Source: an uncultured Cytophagaceae bacterium
GTDB taxonomy: Bacteria; Bacteroidota; Bacteroidia; Cytophagales; Spirosomataceae
Direction: 5' to 3'
DNA: 64,000 nucleotides
NCBI GenBank assembly: GCA_903898715.1
Contig: CAIUGL010000077.1
Coordinates: 21,336 to 85,335 of the forward strand
The translations under genes and the position numbers were made by a program. The notes beneath the pieces are model-generated. The model did no database searches, was not told the origin of the DNA, and saw only the letters and a list, made by a program, of their open reading frames with translations. Positions 24,850 to 33,125 of this stretch are shown piece after piece (positions within the stretch are counted from its first letter, which is position 1; each line of letters starts with the position of its first letter).

Positions 24850-25314
24850 ATGGGAATTTCGGAGGATTTAAAACAAAGCAAATTTAATACGCTTACAGGC
24901 AAGGCGGTTGTAAATATCATCTATACAGGCAACTGGATGATGCAACAAACGCACGATTTATTAAAACCTTTTGGCTTGACTCCTCAACAATACAATGTGC
25001 TCCGTATTTTACGGGGACAACAAAATAATCCCATAACCGTTTTAGGTATCACGGAACGCATGTTGGACAAAATGTCAAATGCTTCGCGCCTTGTCGATAA
25101 ACTTTTAGAAAAGAAATTAGTTCTAAGACGAGAATGTCCACAAGACCGTCGGGCTGTTGATGTGATTATTTTGCCTGCTGGCTTAACCTTATTGGAAGAA
25201 ATTGATCAGATTCAACTGGAATGGGAAAAGAACTTCCAAAGAATTGACCAAGAAAAAATGGACACATTGAATGAACTCTTGGATGAATTTAGACACGTAT
25301 TTACTAACAATTAA
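24850..25314 (+). CDS. MarR-family transcriptional regulator
   Basis: A 154-residue winged-helix regulator. The recognition region is TPQQYNVLRILRGQQ through ITERMLDKMSNASRLVDKLLEK, with the wing in RRECPQDRRAVDVIIL. The ATG at 24850 is preferred because an upstream TTG lies inside the -7 element. It is 12 bases ahead of the YceI gene, an arrangement common in this phylum, and probably represses both from the palindrome at 24810-24823 until a small-molecule or oxidant signal appears. Confidence 0.9.
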   Translation: MGISEDLKQSKFNTLTGKAVVNIIYTGNWMMQQTHDLLKPFGLTPQQYNVLRILRGQQNNPITVLGITERMLDKMSNASRLVDKLLEKKLVLRRECPQDRRAVDVIILPAGLTLLEEIDQIQLEWEKNFQRIDQEKMDTLNELLDEFRHVFTNN

Positions 25315-25326
25315 ACAATAAATAAA

Positions 25327-25893
25327 ATGAAAAAAGTAAGCCTAGTTTTAGCCGCTCTTGTGATGAGCATCTCTTCTTTTGCAGCACCAAAACCTGTAAA
25401 AGTTAACGCAGCATCTAGCTCAATCGCTTGGTATGCAGAAAAAGTAACTGGTAAGCACAACGGAACTGTAGCAATCTCTGCAGGCGCTTTGAATGTAGAT
25501 GGCAACAAATTAGTTGGCGGTAACTTCACAATTGATTTGAAAACAATCAAGGCATTAGACATTACAGATCCTAACTACAACCAAAAGTTCATCGGTCACA
25601 TTTCTTCAGGAGACTTTTTTGAAGTGGAGAAATTCCCAACGGCTACTTTTGTGATCACAAAAATCGCAGGTAACCAAATCACTGGAAATTTGACAATCAA
25701 AGGGATCACAAAATCTATTTCTTTCCCAGCTGAAATTTCAGTAAAAGGAGGAAAGGTAGCTGCTAAAGCATCAATCACGATTGACCGTACGGATTACAAT
25801 ATCCAATATGGTTCGAAAAAATTCTTTGATTCAATTGGCGACAAGGCGATCATGGATGATTTCAAATTAGTTGTTTCTTTAGTTAGCGAGTAA
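25327..25893 (+). CDS. YceI-family periplasmic lipocalin-like protein
   Basis: A 188-residue YceI protein with a signal peptide (cleavage after SFA, about residue 19). The beta-barrel motifs are SSSIAWYAEKVTGKHNGTV, FTIDLKTIKALD, GHISSGDFFEVEKFPTATF and NLTIKGITKSI. The fold binds polyisoprenoid or other amphiphilic molecules. It shares the transcript of the MarR gene. Confidence 0.92.
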   Translation: MKKVSLVLAALVMSISSFAAPKPVKVNAASSSIAWYAEKVTGKHNGTVAISAGALNVDGNKLVGGNFTIDLKTIKALDITDPNYNQKFIGHISSGDFFEVEKFPTATFVITKIAGNQITGNLTIKGITKSISFPAEISVKGGKVAAKASITIDRTDYNIQYGSKKFFDSIGDKAIMDDFKLVVSLVSE

Positions 25894-25907
25894 TTCAATC
25901 CGCTTTC

Positions 25908-25946
25908 AAGCCGAGGGTTACTAAGTAATCCTCGGCTTATTTTTTA
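25908..25946 (+). terminator. Intrinsic terminator after the YceI gene
   Basis: Arms of nine bases (25908-25916 with 25929-25937), extended by a G-T pair and an ACT/AGT segment, are followed by a T-rich tract. Confidence 0.8.
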
Positions 25947-25962
25947 CTTTAAAATCAACAAT

Positions 25963-26592
25963 ATGTCTTTAATTAATGATTTATCTTGGCGATATGCAGC
26001 CAAGCGCATGAATGGAAATAAGGTTTCAGCCGAAAAAATTGAAAGCTTATTAGATGCAATCCGCCTTTCAGCATCTGGTTTTGGTTTACAGCCCTATCAC
26101 ATTTTTGTTATTGAGAACCCCGAATTACGGGCACAGATTCAACCGATAGCGTATGGCCAACCGCAAGTAACGGAATCTTCGCATCTATTGGTTTTTGCCG
26201 CATGGAACGAAGTGACAGAGGAAAAAATCGATTCATTTATTCAATTGGTTTCGGAGACACGCAACGCTCCTTTGGAAGCATTAGCGGATTACCGTGGTGC
26301 AATTGCAGGAAGTATGTTAAGACTTACTCCAGCAGCACAAGCGAATTGGGCTGATCGCCAAGTCTATTTAGCTATGGGTACTGCCCTGGCAGCTGCTGCT
26401 GAATTACAGATTGATTCAACTCCTATGGAAGGATTTATGCCTGCTAAATTGGATGAATTGTTAGATTTAGCTTCTCAAGGCTTACACTCTGTATTGATGC
26501 TCGCAGTAGGCGAACGTGATGCAGATGCAGACTTCATGGCTAAGGCTAAAAAAGTGCGTTATGCCAAAGAAAAACTATTTATTCGCATGTAA
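25963..26592 (+). CDS. Nitroreductase-family NAD(P)H-dependent oxidoreductase
   Basis: A 209-residue flavoprotein of the NfsB-like group: WRYAAKRMNGNKVSAEKIESL at the N-terminus (first FMN phosphate contact), SASGFGLQPYHIFVI, DRQVYLAMGTALAAAAEL, and MEGFMPAKLDE. Such enzymes reduce quinones and nitro compounds. It follows the marR-yceI unit, separated by a terminator, so it is either transcribed by read-through or from its own weak promoter. The context suggests a response to electrophiles or quinones. Confidence 0.88.
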   Translation: MSLINDLSWRYAAKRMNGNKVSAEKIESLLDAIRLSASGFGLQPYHIFVIENPELRAQIQPIAYGQPQVTESSHLLVFAAWNEVTEEKIDSFIQLVSETRNAPLEALADYRGAIAGSMLRLTPAAQANWADRQVYLAMGTALAAAAELQIDSTPMEGFMPAKLDELLDLASQGLHSVLMLAVGERDADADFMAKAKKVRYAKEKLFIRM

Positions 26593-26612
26593 TCGAATGT
26601 AGTATCGTTTTC

Positions 26613-26641
26613 AAAAGGCTCCTTCGGGAGCCTTTTTTTTT
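26613..26641 (+). terminator. Intrinsic terminator after the nitroreductase gene
   Basis: A 10-bp stem (26613-26622 with 26627-26636) capped by a TTCG tetraloop and followed by a T run. Confidence 0.92.
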
Positions 26642-26765
26642 ATCAGTTTTTCAGTCAAATACAGAATGAACAAGTCATAATTTGAATGAGCATTTACAGG
26701 TGACCCCGCTACTTTTATACTGCCATCGCGACGCAAATCAAATTCACCTTTAAACATGAAAATCA

Positions 26766-26942
26766 ATGAAAAATGACTGGATTACCCTAGATAATTTTAG
26801 CAACTATGAACTTAGTTGGCATGAACAAATGCACATCGAAGCAGGAGGTTTTTGGGAGGTAGTTGGCATAATCTGTGGCGTTTTAGCCGTTGTCGCTATT
26901 GTCTATTTAATTGGTGGTGCTGCCGTCATCTTAGCACTTTAA
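26766..26942 (+). CDS. Double-glycine-leader peptide 1 (bacteriocin-like)
   Basis: A 58-residue peptide. Its leader ends in HEQMHIEAGG (residues 19-28), a fit to the LSxxEMxxIxGG signal cut by C39-peptidase ABC exporters. The 30-residue core after the GG is strongly hydrophobic and glycine-containing (FWEVVGIICGVLAVVAIVY, then LIGGAAVILAL). This suits a membrane-active class II bacteriocin or a secreted signal. A start six codons long at 26756 closes at once and is not used. The next gene encodes a second GG peptide of identical length. No exporter is in the window. Confidence 0.7.
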   Translation: MKNDWITLDNFSNYELSWHEQMHIEAGGFWEVVGIICGVLAVVAIVYLIGGAAVILAL

Positions 26943-26965
26943 CGCATCGTATAATCGAACATAAC

Positions 26966-27142
26966 ATGGAACTAGAAAAATTCAATAGACTCGAATTGAG
27001 TCAGCAGGAGATGCATGAAATCTCCGGAGGAAATTGGTGGTCTGATTTCAAATCAGGCTTTGAAGAGGGATTCAATTGGGCCATTGGCGTCATTAGAGAT
27101 TTGATTTCCTTTTCAGATGAATTAAAAACACTAGCTAAATAA
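26966..27142 (+). CDS. Double-glycine-leader peptide 2 (bacteriocin-like)
   Basis: A 58-residue peptide starting at ATG 26966. The leader LELSQQEMHEISGG (residues 9-22) is a strong match to double-glycine secretion signals. The 36-residue core starts NWWSDFKSGFEEGFNWAIG and is amphipathic with alternating charged and aromatic residues, ending DELKTLAK. Paired with the hydrophobic peptide 23 bases upstream it resembles a two-peptide bacteriocin, but no immunity protein or transporter is visible. The downstream YbaB-like gene begins one base after its stop. Confidence 0.75.
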   Translation: MELEKFNRLELSQQEMHEISGGNWWSDFKSGFEEGFNWAIGVIRDLISFSDELKTLAK

Positions 27143-27143
27143 G

Positions 27144-27404
27144 ATGAATCAAGATCCGATCCGTGAACTACAGGCTAAAATCAATCATCAAAAACAATTG
27201 ATTTCAGAAACACATACAAACAAAAACCAAACAATCGAATTAACGATTAATGGTCATTTCGAAATAACGAAACTGTATATCTTGCCGGAAGTGGCACACG
27301 AAACGTTGGCGATGGATTTACCTAGTATCCTTACCGAAGGAATTAAATCTGTGAGTGAAAAAATTCACCAAGTATTGATGGAATTTCAAGCAGCCAACTC
27401 ATAA
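27144..27404 (+). CDS. YbaB/EbfC-like small protein
   Basis: An 86-residue protein. An N-terminal helix rich in K/Q (RELQAKINHQKQLISE) is followed by two strands (QTIELTINGHFEITKLYIL) and a C-terminal helix (LTEGIKSVSEKIHQVLMEF), the order of the YbaB/EbfC nucleoid-associated fold. Sequence similarity is weak, so the call rests on this pattern. It starts one base after peptide 2, so it is co-translated with the peptides and unlikely to be the general nucleoid protein. A chaperone, adaptor or regulator for the peptides is conceivable. Confidence 0.55.
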   Translation: MNQDPIRELQAKINHQKQLISETHTNKNQTIELTINGHFEITKLYILPEVAHETLAMDLPSILTEGIKSVSEKIHQVLMEFQAANS

Positions 27405-27415
27405 GTTGGCTGCTT
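27388..27415. terminator. Hairpin spanning the stop codons of the YbaB-like and XRE genes
   Basis: A perfect 12-bp stem (27388-27399 with 27404-27415) and CATA loop covers the last codons of one gene and the stop of the other. Neither side has a T run, so it may protect 3' ends more than terminate. Confidence 0.6.
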
Positions 27416-27605
27416 ACATTAACTCCCGAACATCCACCTTAAAATAATCGGCAATTGCTTGCAATCTCTCTACGCTTAATTTGGTTTTTCCCGCCTCAAT
27501 TTTAGCATACGTACTTTGCGTGATTTTTAAATTAAATGCAACGGCCTCTTGCGAAATGTGGCGTTCTTCCCGTAAAGTTCGTAGGTTAATGAGTAGCTGG
27601 GACAT
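27414..27605 (-). CDS. XRE-family helix-turn-helix regulator
   Basis: A 63-residue single-domain Cro/CI-type protein: LINLRTLREERHISQEAVAF, then LKITQSTYAKIEAGK and the closing helix ERLQAIADYFKVDVREL. The ATG at 27605 is preferred because the upstream TTG forms part of the TAGATTTG promoter element at 27624-27631. It is convergent with the GG-peptide genes, and could regulate them, although no operator is evident. Confidence 0.88.
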   Translation of the reverse strand: MSQLLINLRTLREERHISQEAVAFNLKITQSTYAKIEAGKTKLSVERLQAIADYFKVDVRELM

Positions 27606-27623
27606 CTTCGATTTGGATAAAAA

Positions 27624-27631
27624 CAAATCTA
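27624..27631 (-). promoter_or_regulatory. -7 promoter element for the XRE gene
   Basis: Reads TAGATTTG on the minus strand, a full match to TAnnTTTG, 18 bases before the ATG. Confidence 0.5.
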
Positions 27632-27684
27632 CACGAATCTAGCAGGCATCAAAGCGAAAAAACTGATTATAAAAATCAGTTGAC

Positions 27685-29127
27685 TTATAAATTTAGGAAC
27701 TCATCCAATGAAACCACAGGGCTTAAACCTAATTTGGCACCTTCACGCACAAGTAGATCCCATCCTGAAGCTAAGTCATTTCGGATATGACCTTCTAAAA
27801 TCGCTTCGCGAATAGTGACTTTAATTTGACCAATTTCTTTGCCGGGTCCTAAATCAAACACGTGCATAATGATCTCTCCCGTAATAACAGGCTGGAAATT
27901 TCGTAATGAATCGCTCGCTTCAACTTCTTTCAATTTCAACTCGACGATATCGAAATTTCGTAAATACCGTTTGACTTTATCCCCGTTTTTTGAGGTAATG
28001 TCAGCCCTGCAAAGTGTCATTAAAGCCTCCAACTCCTCCCCTGCTTCGAACAATAAACGGCGTAAAGCGGAATCAGTAATTTCTTCTTTGGAGAGTGCAA
28101 TGGGTCTAAGGTGTAAACGGACTAATTTTTGCACCAACTTCATTTTTTCGTTCAAAGGCAATTTGAAGCGCTTAAATATCGCAGGAACCTGTCGTGCTCC
28201 CATTTCTTCATGGCCATGAAACGTCCAGCCTTTCCCCTGCACAAAACGTTTTGTTTGAGGTTTCGCAATATCATGCAAAATCGCCGCCCAACGCCACCAC
28301 AAGTCATTGGTATGTAAGGCAATATTATCCAGCACTTGAAGTGTATGGTAAAAATTATCCTTGTGACCCTTTCCATCCTCTGTATCCACCCCCTTCAATT
28401 TCATGAATTCAGGAAAAATAAGCGGTAAAATCCCACAGGCATCTAATAACAAAAAGCCGTATGAAGGCTTTTGACATAAAATAATCTTGTTCAATTCATC
28501 TGTAATGCGCTCCATAGAGATAATCGACAAACGATCTTTCTCTGTTTGAAGTGCATCAAAAGTCTCCGGTAAAATATCAAAGCCTAATTGACTTGCAAAG
28601 CGAATGGCGCGCATCATACGTAAGGGATCATCCGAAAACGTAATGCCAGGCGCCAAAGGAGTTCGAATGCATTTAGCCTCAATATCCGCTATACCGCCAA
28701 ATGGATCAAGTAAATGTCCCCAATTAGCCTCATTCAATTGAACGGCTAACGCATTGATGGTGAAGTCACGCCGATTTTGATCATCCGCTAATGTGCCTTC
28801 CATGACGAGCGGTTTGCGCGAATCGCGCTGATAGGACTCTTTTCGGGCACCCACAAACTCAAGCTCCCAATCATCTACCTTTAACATCGCCGTACCAAAA
28901 TTCTTAAATATAGACACTGCGTGATCAGGCAATTCAAACTCCCGAGCAACTTGCTCAGCGAGTTCAATACCGGAACCAATACAAACAATGTCGATATCCT
29001 TACATGGCCGACCTAATATATGGTCTCTCACATAACCTCCTACCACATACGCATCGATGTTCAATCGATCTGCCGCTTGTCCAATCCGTTTAAATATACC
29101 TTCCTCGATGATGGCTAATCCCTGCAT
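27685..29127 (-). CDS. cca: CCA tRNA nucleotidyltransferase with HD domain
   Basis: A 480-residue class II nucleotidyltransferase that adds or repairs the tRNA 3' CCA end. The head domain shows VVGGYVRDHILGRP and the metal-binding DIDIV, then the RRDFTINALA motif and the template region DPLRMMRAIRFASQLGF. Residues from about 255 contain an HD domain (ILHDIAKPQTK), which may process 2',3'-phosphates. It begins two bases after the tsaC stop, so the two tRNA genes form an operon. Confidence 0.92.
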   Translation of the reverse strand: MQGLAIIEEGIFKRIGQAADRLNIDAYVVGGYVRDHILGRPCKDIDIVCIGSGIELAEQVAREFELPDHAVSIFKNFGTAMLKVDDWELEFVGARKESYQRDSRKPLVMEGTLADDQNRRDFTINALAVQLNEANWGHLLDPFGGIADIEAKCIRTPLAPGITFSDDPLRMMRAIRFASQLGFDILPETFDALQTEKDRLSIISMERITDELNKIILCQKPSYGFLLLDACGILPLIFPEFMKLKGVDTEDGKGHKDNFYHTLQVLDNIALHTNDLWWRWAAILHDIAKPQTKRFVQGKGWTFHGHEEMGARQVPAIFKRFKLPLNEKMKLVQKLVRLHLRPIALSKEEITDSALRRLLFEAGEELEALMTLCRADITSKNGDKVKRYLRNFDIVELKLKEVEASDSLRNFQPVITGEIIMHVFDLGPGKEIGQIKVTIREAILEGHIRNDLASGWDLLVREGAKLGLSPVVSLDEFLNL

Positions 29128-29129
29128 AC

Positions 29130-29693
29130 TTACGATCTAATCATTGAAAATTCGCCCCCAAGCCCTAATTTGACTATTTTTGAGGGCTTAGTACCTGCTT
29201 GCTTCGCCTGAGGAGCTTGTAATATAAAATCAACCTGATCTTTTATTTCCGTTGAAATTGACGCAAAATCAATCGGTGATGGACTCCCAGATATATTGGC
29301 CGAAGTAGAAACAATTGCCCGCTGATAGCGATACACCAGGCCCTTACAAAACTCATCTTTCAGCAACCGTATAGCAATAGAGCCATCAGGACCCAATAAA
29401 TGTTTCGATACATTTTTCCCTTTGGGATAAATAACGGTCAATGGATCCTCCGCAAACTCAACCAAATCCCAGGCAATTTCTGGCACCACCTCCACATACT
29501 CGCTTAATTGTTCAATTTTTGATATTAAAACAATCAATCCTTTCTCTGCAGGCCGTTGTTTAATTTGCCAAATTTTCTCAATCGCAGCATCATGACCCAC
29601 ATCACAACCCATACCCCAAATGGTATCCGTGGGATATAAAATTACTCCTCCAGCTTTTAACGATGCAATGGCATCTTGATACAGATTTTGCAT
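29130..29693 (-). CDS. tsaC: L-threonylcarbamoyladenylate synthase (Sua5/YrdC family)
   Basis: A 187-residue YrdC-domain protein that makes threonylcarbamoyl-AMP for t6A37 in tRNA. GGVILYPTDTIWGMGCD, KQRPAEKGLIVLISK, DGSIAIRLLKDEF and the IVSTSANISG motif are present. It is the short TsaC-like form. The ATG at 29693 lies only eight bases beyond a TACCTTTG -7 element (29702-29709), while an alternative GTG at 29702 is inside that element, so the message is probably leaderless or nearly so. Confidence 0.92.
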   Translation of the reverse strand: MQNLYQDAIASLKAGGVILYPTDTIWGMGCDVGHDAAIEKIWQIKQRPAEKGLIVLISKIEQLSEYVEVVPEIAWDLVEFAEDPLTVIYPKGKNVSKHLLGPDGSIAIRLLKDEFCKGLVYRYQRAIVSTSANISGSPSPIDFASISTEIKDQVDFILQAPQAKQAGTKPSKIVKLGLGGEFSMIRS

Positions 29694-29701
29694 AATGGGC
29701 A

Positions 29702-29739
29702 CAAAGGTAGCAATGTTTACCCGTAATTGGCTACCTTTG
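29702..29739. promoter_or_regulatory. Back-to-back promoters of tsaC and argS forming an inverted repeat
   Basis: Ten-base arms at 29702-29711 and 29730-29739 are perfect inverted copies, each containing TACCTTTG: minus-strand 29702-29709 for tsaC and plus-strand 29732-29739 for argS. Each -7 box falls in the -33 zone of the other promoter, so simultaneous use may be hindered. Confidence 0.6.
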
Positions 29740-29773
29740 CGGTTTCAAAATCAACACGCTATTTGATTTAAAT

Positions 29774-31558
29774 ATGTTGCAAATTCAAAATTCCCTATGT
29801 GCAAGTATCAGCCTTGGCCTTCGTCAATTGTTCGCTATTGAAGCTAGTGATCTAAGCTTACAAGAGACAAAGAAGGAGTTTGAAGGCACCTACACATTCG
29901 TCGTTTTTCCCTACACCAAACAAGCAGGCATGGCACCGCCCATGATCGCACAAAAATTAGGTGAATTTGTGCAGGCCAATAACAACCTGGTTAGTGGTTT
30001 TCAAGTGGTACAAGGATTCTTGAATTTAAGTTTAACAGAAGAAACCTGGGTATCTATTTTGGCGGAAAGCTTGGCGGACACCCAAGCGTTCCAATTGGCT
30101 CCTAAAAAGGAGACCGTATTGATTGAATATTCCTCTCCTAATACCAACAAGCCTTTACACTTAGGCCATTTACGCAATAATTTCCTTGGTTATTCCGTCG
30201 CGCAAATCATGCAAGCGGCTGGTTATGAAGTCATTAAAACCAATTTGGTCAATGACCGAGGTATTCATATTTGCAAGTCGATGCTCGCTTACCAATTATT
30301 TGGCCAAGGAGAAACGCCTGAATCAAGTGGTACAAAAGGTGACCACCTGGTGGGTAAATATTATGTAGCTTTTGACAAAGCCTACAAAGAAGAAATTGAA
30401 ACGCTTAAAAAAGCCGGCAAAACAGAAGACCAAGCAAAGGCAGAAGCTCCAATCCTAGTGCAAGCGCAGGCCATGTTACTTGCTTGGGAACAACAAGACC
30501 CGGAGGTACTCGCACTCTGGGAACGTATGAATTCGTGGGTTTTTGCCGGTTTCGAGAAATCATACGCACAAATGGGTGTTGATTTTGACAAAATTTACCG
30601 CGAATCAAATACCTATTTATTAGGAAAACAATTGGTCGACGAAGGCCTGGACCAAGGTGTATTCTATAAAAAACCAGACGGTTCTGTTTGGATTAATTTA
30701 GAAGCAGAAGGGCTGGATGAAAAACTAGTCTTGCGTAAAGATGGAACTTCCGTATATATCACTCAGGACATGGGGACGGCCCAGTTAAAATACGGTGATT
30801 TTGGCGCTAAACAGTCTATTTATGTCGTTGGTAACGAACAAGACTATCATTTCGAAGTGCTTTTCCACATTCTAAAAAAATTGAATAAACCATTCTCCAC
30901 TGGTAATTTCCACCTTTCTTATGGGATGGTTGATTTGCCTAGCGGAAAAATGAAGTCAAGAGAGGGCACGGTTGTGGATGCTGATGATTTGATGGCTGAG
31001 ATGGTGCAAACGGCCAAAGACCGCACCTTGGAACTTGGGAAAATAGACGGGTTTTCGGACGAAGAATCAAATGCTTTATTTAACCAATTGGGCATGGGAG
31101 CGCTGAAATATTTCTTATTGAAAGTAGATCCTAAAAAACGCATGCTATTTAATCCGGCAGAATCCATTGATTTTCAAGGGAATACGGGGCCATTTATCCA
31201 ATATACACATGCCCGCATCAAATCAATTATTCGCAAAGCGACCGAATTGAACCTGAACACAACTTGGGCAGTTGGCCCATCAATTACCCTAGCGGCTGCC
31301 GAAAAAGAATTAGTCTATTTAGTTGCTCAATATAAATTGAAAATTGAAGAAGCGGCTACGCAATTAGCTCCTTCGGTCATCGCACAATACGTGTATGATT
31401 TGGCAAAGGAATTCAATAAATTTTACAATGAATTGAGCATCATTAATGAAGAAGATGAAACGAAACAAAAGATTCGCTTATCTTTAGTGGAGCTAACCGG
31501 CAAAACAATTCAGCAAGCCGCGAAGTTATTAGGAGTAATCGTCCCAGAACGGATGTAA
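29774..31558 (+). CDS. argS: Arginyl-tRNA synthetase
   Basis: A 594-residue class I synthetase. An N-terminal additional domain (residues 1-110) precedes the HIGH-containing YSSPNTNKPLHLGHLRNN. The tRNA-interaction and catalytic parts include DMGTAQLKY, VGNEQDYHF and MVDLPSGKMKSREGTVVDAD. The C-terminal helical DALR domain binds the anticodon. As in many ArgRS, a canonical KMSKS is replaced, here by KMKSREG. The gpx gene begins directly after its stop. Confidence 0.96.
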   Translation: MLQIQNSLCASISLGLRQLFAIEASDLSLQETKKEFEGTYTFVVFPYTKQAGMAPPMIAQKLGEFVQANNNLVSGFQVVQGFLNLSLTEETWVSILAESLADTQAFQLAPKKETVLIEYSSPNTNKPLHLGHLRNNFLGYSVAQIMQAAGYEVIKTNLVNDRGIHICKSMLAYQLFGQGETPESSGTKGDHLVGKYYVAFDKAYKEEIETLKKAGKTEDQAKAEAPILVQAQAMLLAWEQQDPEVLALWERMNSWVFAGFEKSYAQMGVDFDKIYRESNTYLLGKQLVDEGLDQGVFYKKPDGSVWINLEAEGLDEKLVLRKDGTSVYITQDMGTAQLKYGDFGAKQSIYVVGNEQDYHFEVLFHILKKLNKPFSTGNFHLSYGMVDLPSGKMKSREGTVVDADDLMAEMVQTAKDRTLELGKIDGFSDEESNALFNQLGMGALKYFLLKVDPKKRMLFNPAESIDFQGNTGPFIQYTHARIKSIIRKATELNLNTTWAVGPSITLAAAEKELVYLVAQYKLKIEEAATQLAPSVIAQYVYDLAKEFNKFYNELSIINEEDETKQKIRLSLVELTGKTIQQAAKLLGVIVPERM

Positions 31559-32182
31559 ATGAAACGTAAAAAACTAATTTTCACCATTTTAATCATTAGT
31601 ATTATGATCGTAGGCCTTATGAAAATCGGATCACTATTAACGGCGTTAGCCTTACCATTTACCCAAAACATGGCTAAATCAAGACCAGAAAACACAGTTG
31701 CAGTTGCCGGCAAAAATTTCCACTCATTCAAAATGAAAGGAATTGATGGCAAGGAAATTGACTTCAGTCAATTTAAAGGTAAAAAAATCATCGTGTTAAA
31801 TACGGCATCGAAATGTGGATATACACCACAATATGCAGACTGGGAGAAATTCCACAAAGCGAACAAAGATGTAGTTATTTTAGGTTTCCCAGCTAATGAA
31901 TTTGGCGGACAAGAGCCTGGTAGCAATTCAGAAATTGCTTCATTTTGCCAACTAAACTATGGCGTTTCTTTCCAAATGATGGAAAAAGTTGTGGTCAAAG
32001 GTTCAGCAAAATGTGATCTATACCAATGGTTAACAGATAAATCTCAGAACGGTTGGAACGAAAAAGAACCAAGCTGGAACTTCTGCAAATACATCATCAA
32101 TGAAAAAGGTGAATTAGCCAATTTCTTTGCTTCGGGTGTTAAGCCAACCAGCCCTGAATTTATTGAAGCATTAAAAAAATAA
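31559..32182 (+). CDS. Glutathione peroxidase-family thiol peroxidase, membrane-anchored
   Basis: A 207-residue protein. Residues 6-32 form a hydrophobic signal-anchor, then a GPx domain with peroxidatic Cys86 in NTASKCGYT, the GFPANEFGGQEPGS motif and the tryptophan site WNFCKYII. The active residue is cysteine and not selenocysteine. Such bacterial GPx enzymes usually reduce peroxides with thioredoxin. Its start abuts the argS stop with no gap, so it is on the argS transcript. Confidence 0.9.
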   Translation: MKRKKLIFTILIISIMIVGLMKIGSLLTALALPFTQNMAKSRPENTVAVAGKNFHSFKMKGIDGKEIDFSQFKGKKIIVLNTASKCGYTPQYADWEKFHKANKDVVILGFPANEFGGQEPGSNSEIASFCQLNYGVSFQMMEKVVVKGSAKCDLYQWLTDKSQNGWNEKEPSWNFCKYIINEKGELANFFASGVKPTSPEFIEALKK

Positions 32183-32184
32183 AA

Positions 32185-33096
32185 ATGAATAGATGGGTGG
32201 AAGCGGCTCGACCGCGAACCTTACCGCTAGCTGTGTCTAGCATCTTATTAGGTAATTTTTTAGCATTCGCTCAGGGATCATTTCACTGGGCGATTGCTAT
32301 TTTGGCTGTATTAACAACATTAGCCTTACAAATTCTATCAAACTTCGCGAATGACTTAGGCGATTTCAACAATGGAATTGATACCCAGGACCGCAAAGTT
32401 GCCCTGCGTGCCGTTCAAACTGGCAAAATTAGCCAGGCCGAAATGCAATTCGCCGTACGCATCACGGCGGTTATTTCATTTATCCTCGGTATTTGTTTAT
32501 TGGCCGTTGGCCTGCAAAACGCATCACTCCAAACATGGATTGGATTCTTGGGATTAGGCCTTGCCTGTATCGCAGCTGCGATTGCCTACACCGTAGGAAA
32601 ACGTCCTTACGGTTACATGGGTCTTGGAGACTTGTCGGTATTCCTATTTTTTGGATTAACCGGGACCATCGGAACCTATTTCCTGCACACACATGTGTTC
32701 GAATTAGCTACCCTACTTCCAGCCAGTGGATGTGGACTTTTATCTGTTGCTGTTCTTAACTTAAATAACCTACGCGACTTAGAAAACGACCGCAAATCGG
32801 GAAAAAATTCCATTCCAGTACGCATCGGAAAAACATTTGGTTTCTATTATCAAAAGGCTCTTTTGTTCGTAGGCGTTATCTGCTTCGCCATGTATCCCTT
32901 ATTTCAGTCCTTACCTGTTCATAAAAACCAGAATTTAGTTTTGTTCTTGGGCTATTATCCCATCATCTTAATGATCCGCGAACTCAACGAAAAAATGACA
33001 CCGGCTGAAATAGACCCCTATTTAAAGAAAACCGCGTTACGCACCTTATTACTAATTTTAGTTTTTGGTTTCACGCAAGTTTTCTTGAGCCGCTGA
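32185..33096 (+). CDS. menA: 1,4-dihydroxy-2-naphthoate polyprenyltransferase
   Basis: A 303-residue UbiA-superfamily membrane enzyme with about eight transmembrane segments that attaches the isoprenoid tail in menaquinone synthesis. The first prenyl-diphosphate-binding motif is NDLGDFNNGIDTQDR near residue 54 and the second, LNNLRDLENDRKSGKNS, is near residue 193. WVEAARPRTLPLAVSSILLG at the N-terminus is typical of MenA. It starts two bases after gpx. Confidence 0.93.
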   Translation: MNRWVEAARPRTLPLAVSSILLGNFLAFAQGSFHWAIAILAVLTTLALQILSNFANDLGDFNNGIDTQDRKVALRAVQTGKISQAEMQFAVRITAVISFILGICLLAVGLQNASLQTWIGFLGLGLACIAAAIAYTVGKRPYGYMGLGDLSVFLFFGLTGTIGTYFLHTHVFELATLLPASGCGLLSVAVLNLNNLRDLENDRKSGKNSIPVRIGKTFGFYYQKALLFVGVICFAMYPLFQSLPVHKNQNLVLFLGYYPIILMIRELNEKMTPAEIDPYLKKTALRTLLLILVFGFTQVFLSR

Positions 33097-33125
33097 TTTC
33101 CCTTATTTTTACAAAAAAATTATTT

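Noticed and set aside
26756..26776. Six-codon reading frame before GG peptide 1
   Set aside because: It stops after six codons and has no reason to be translated separately.
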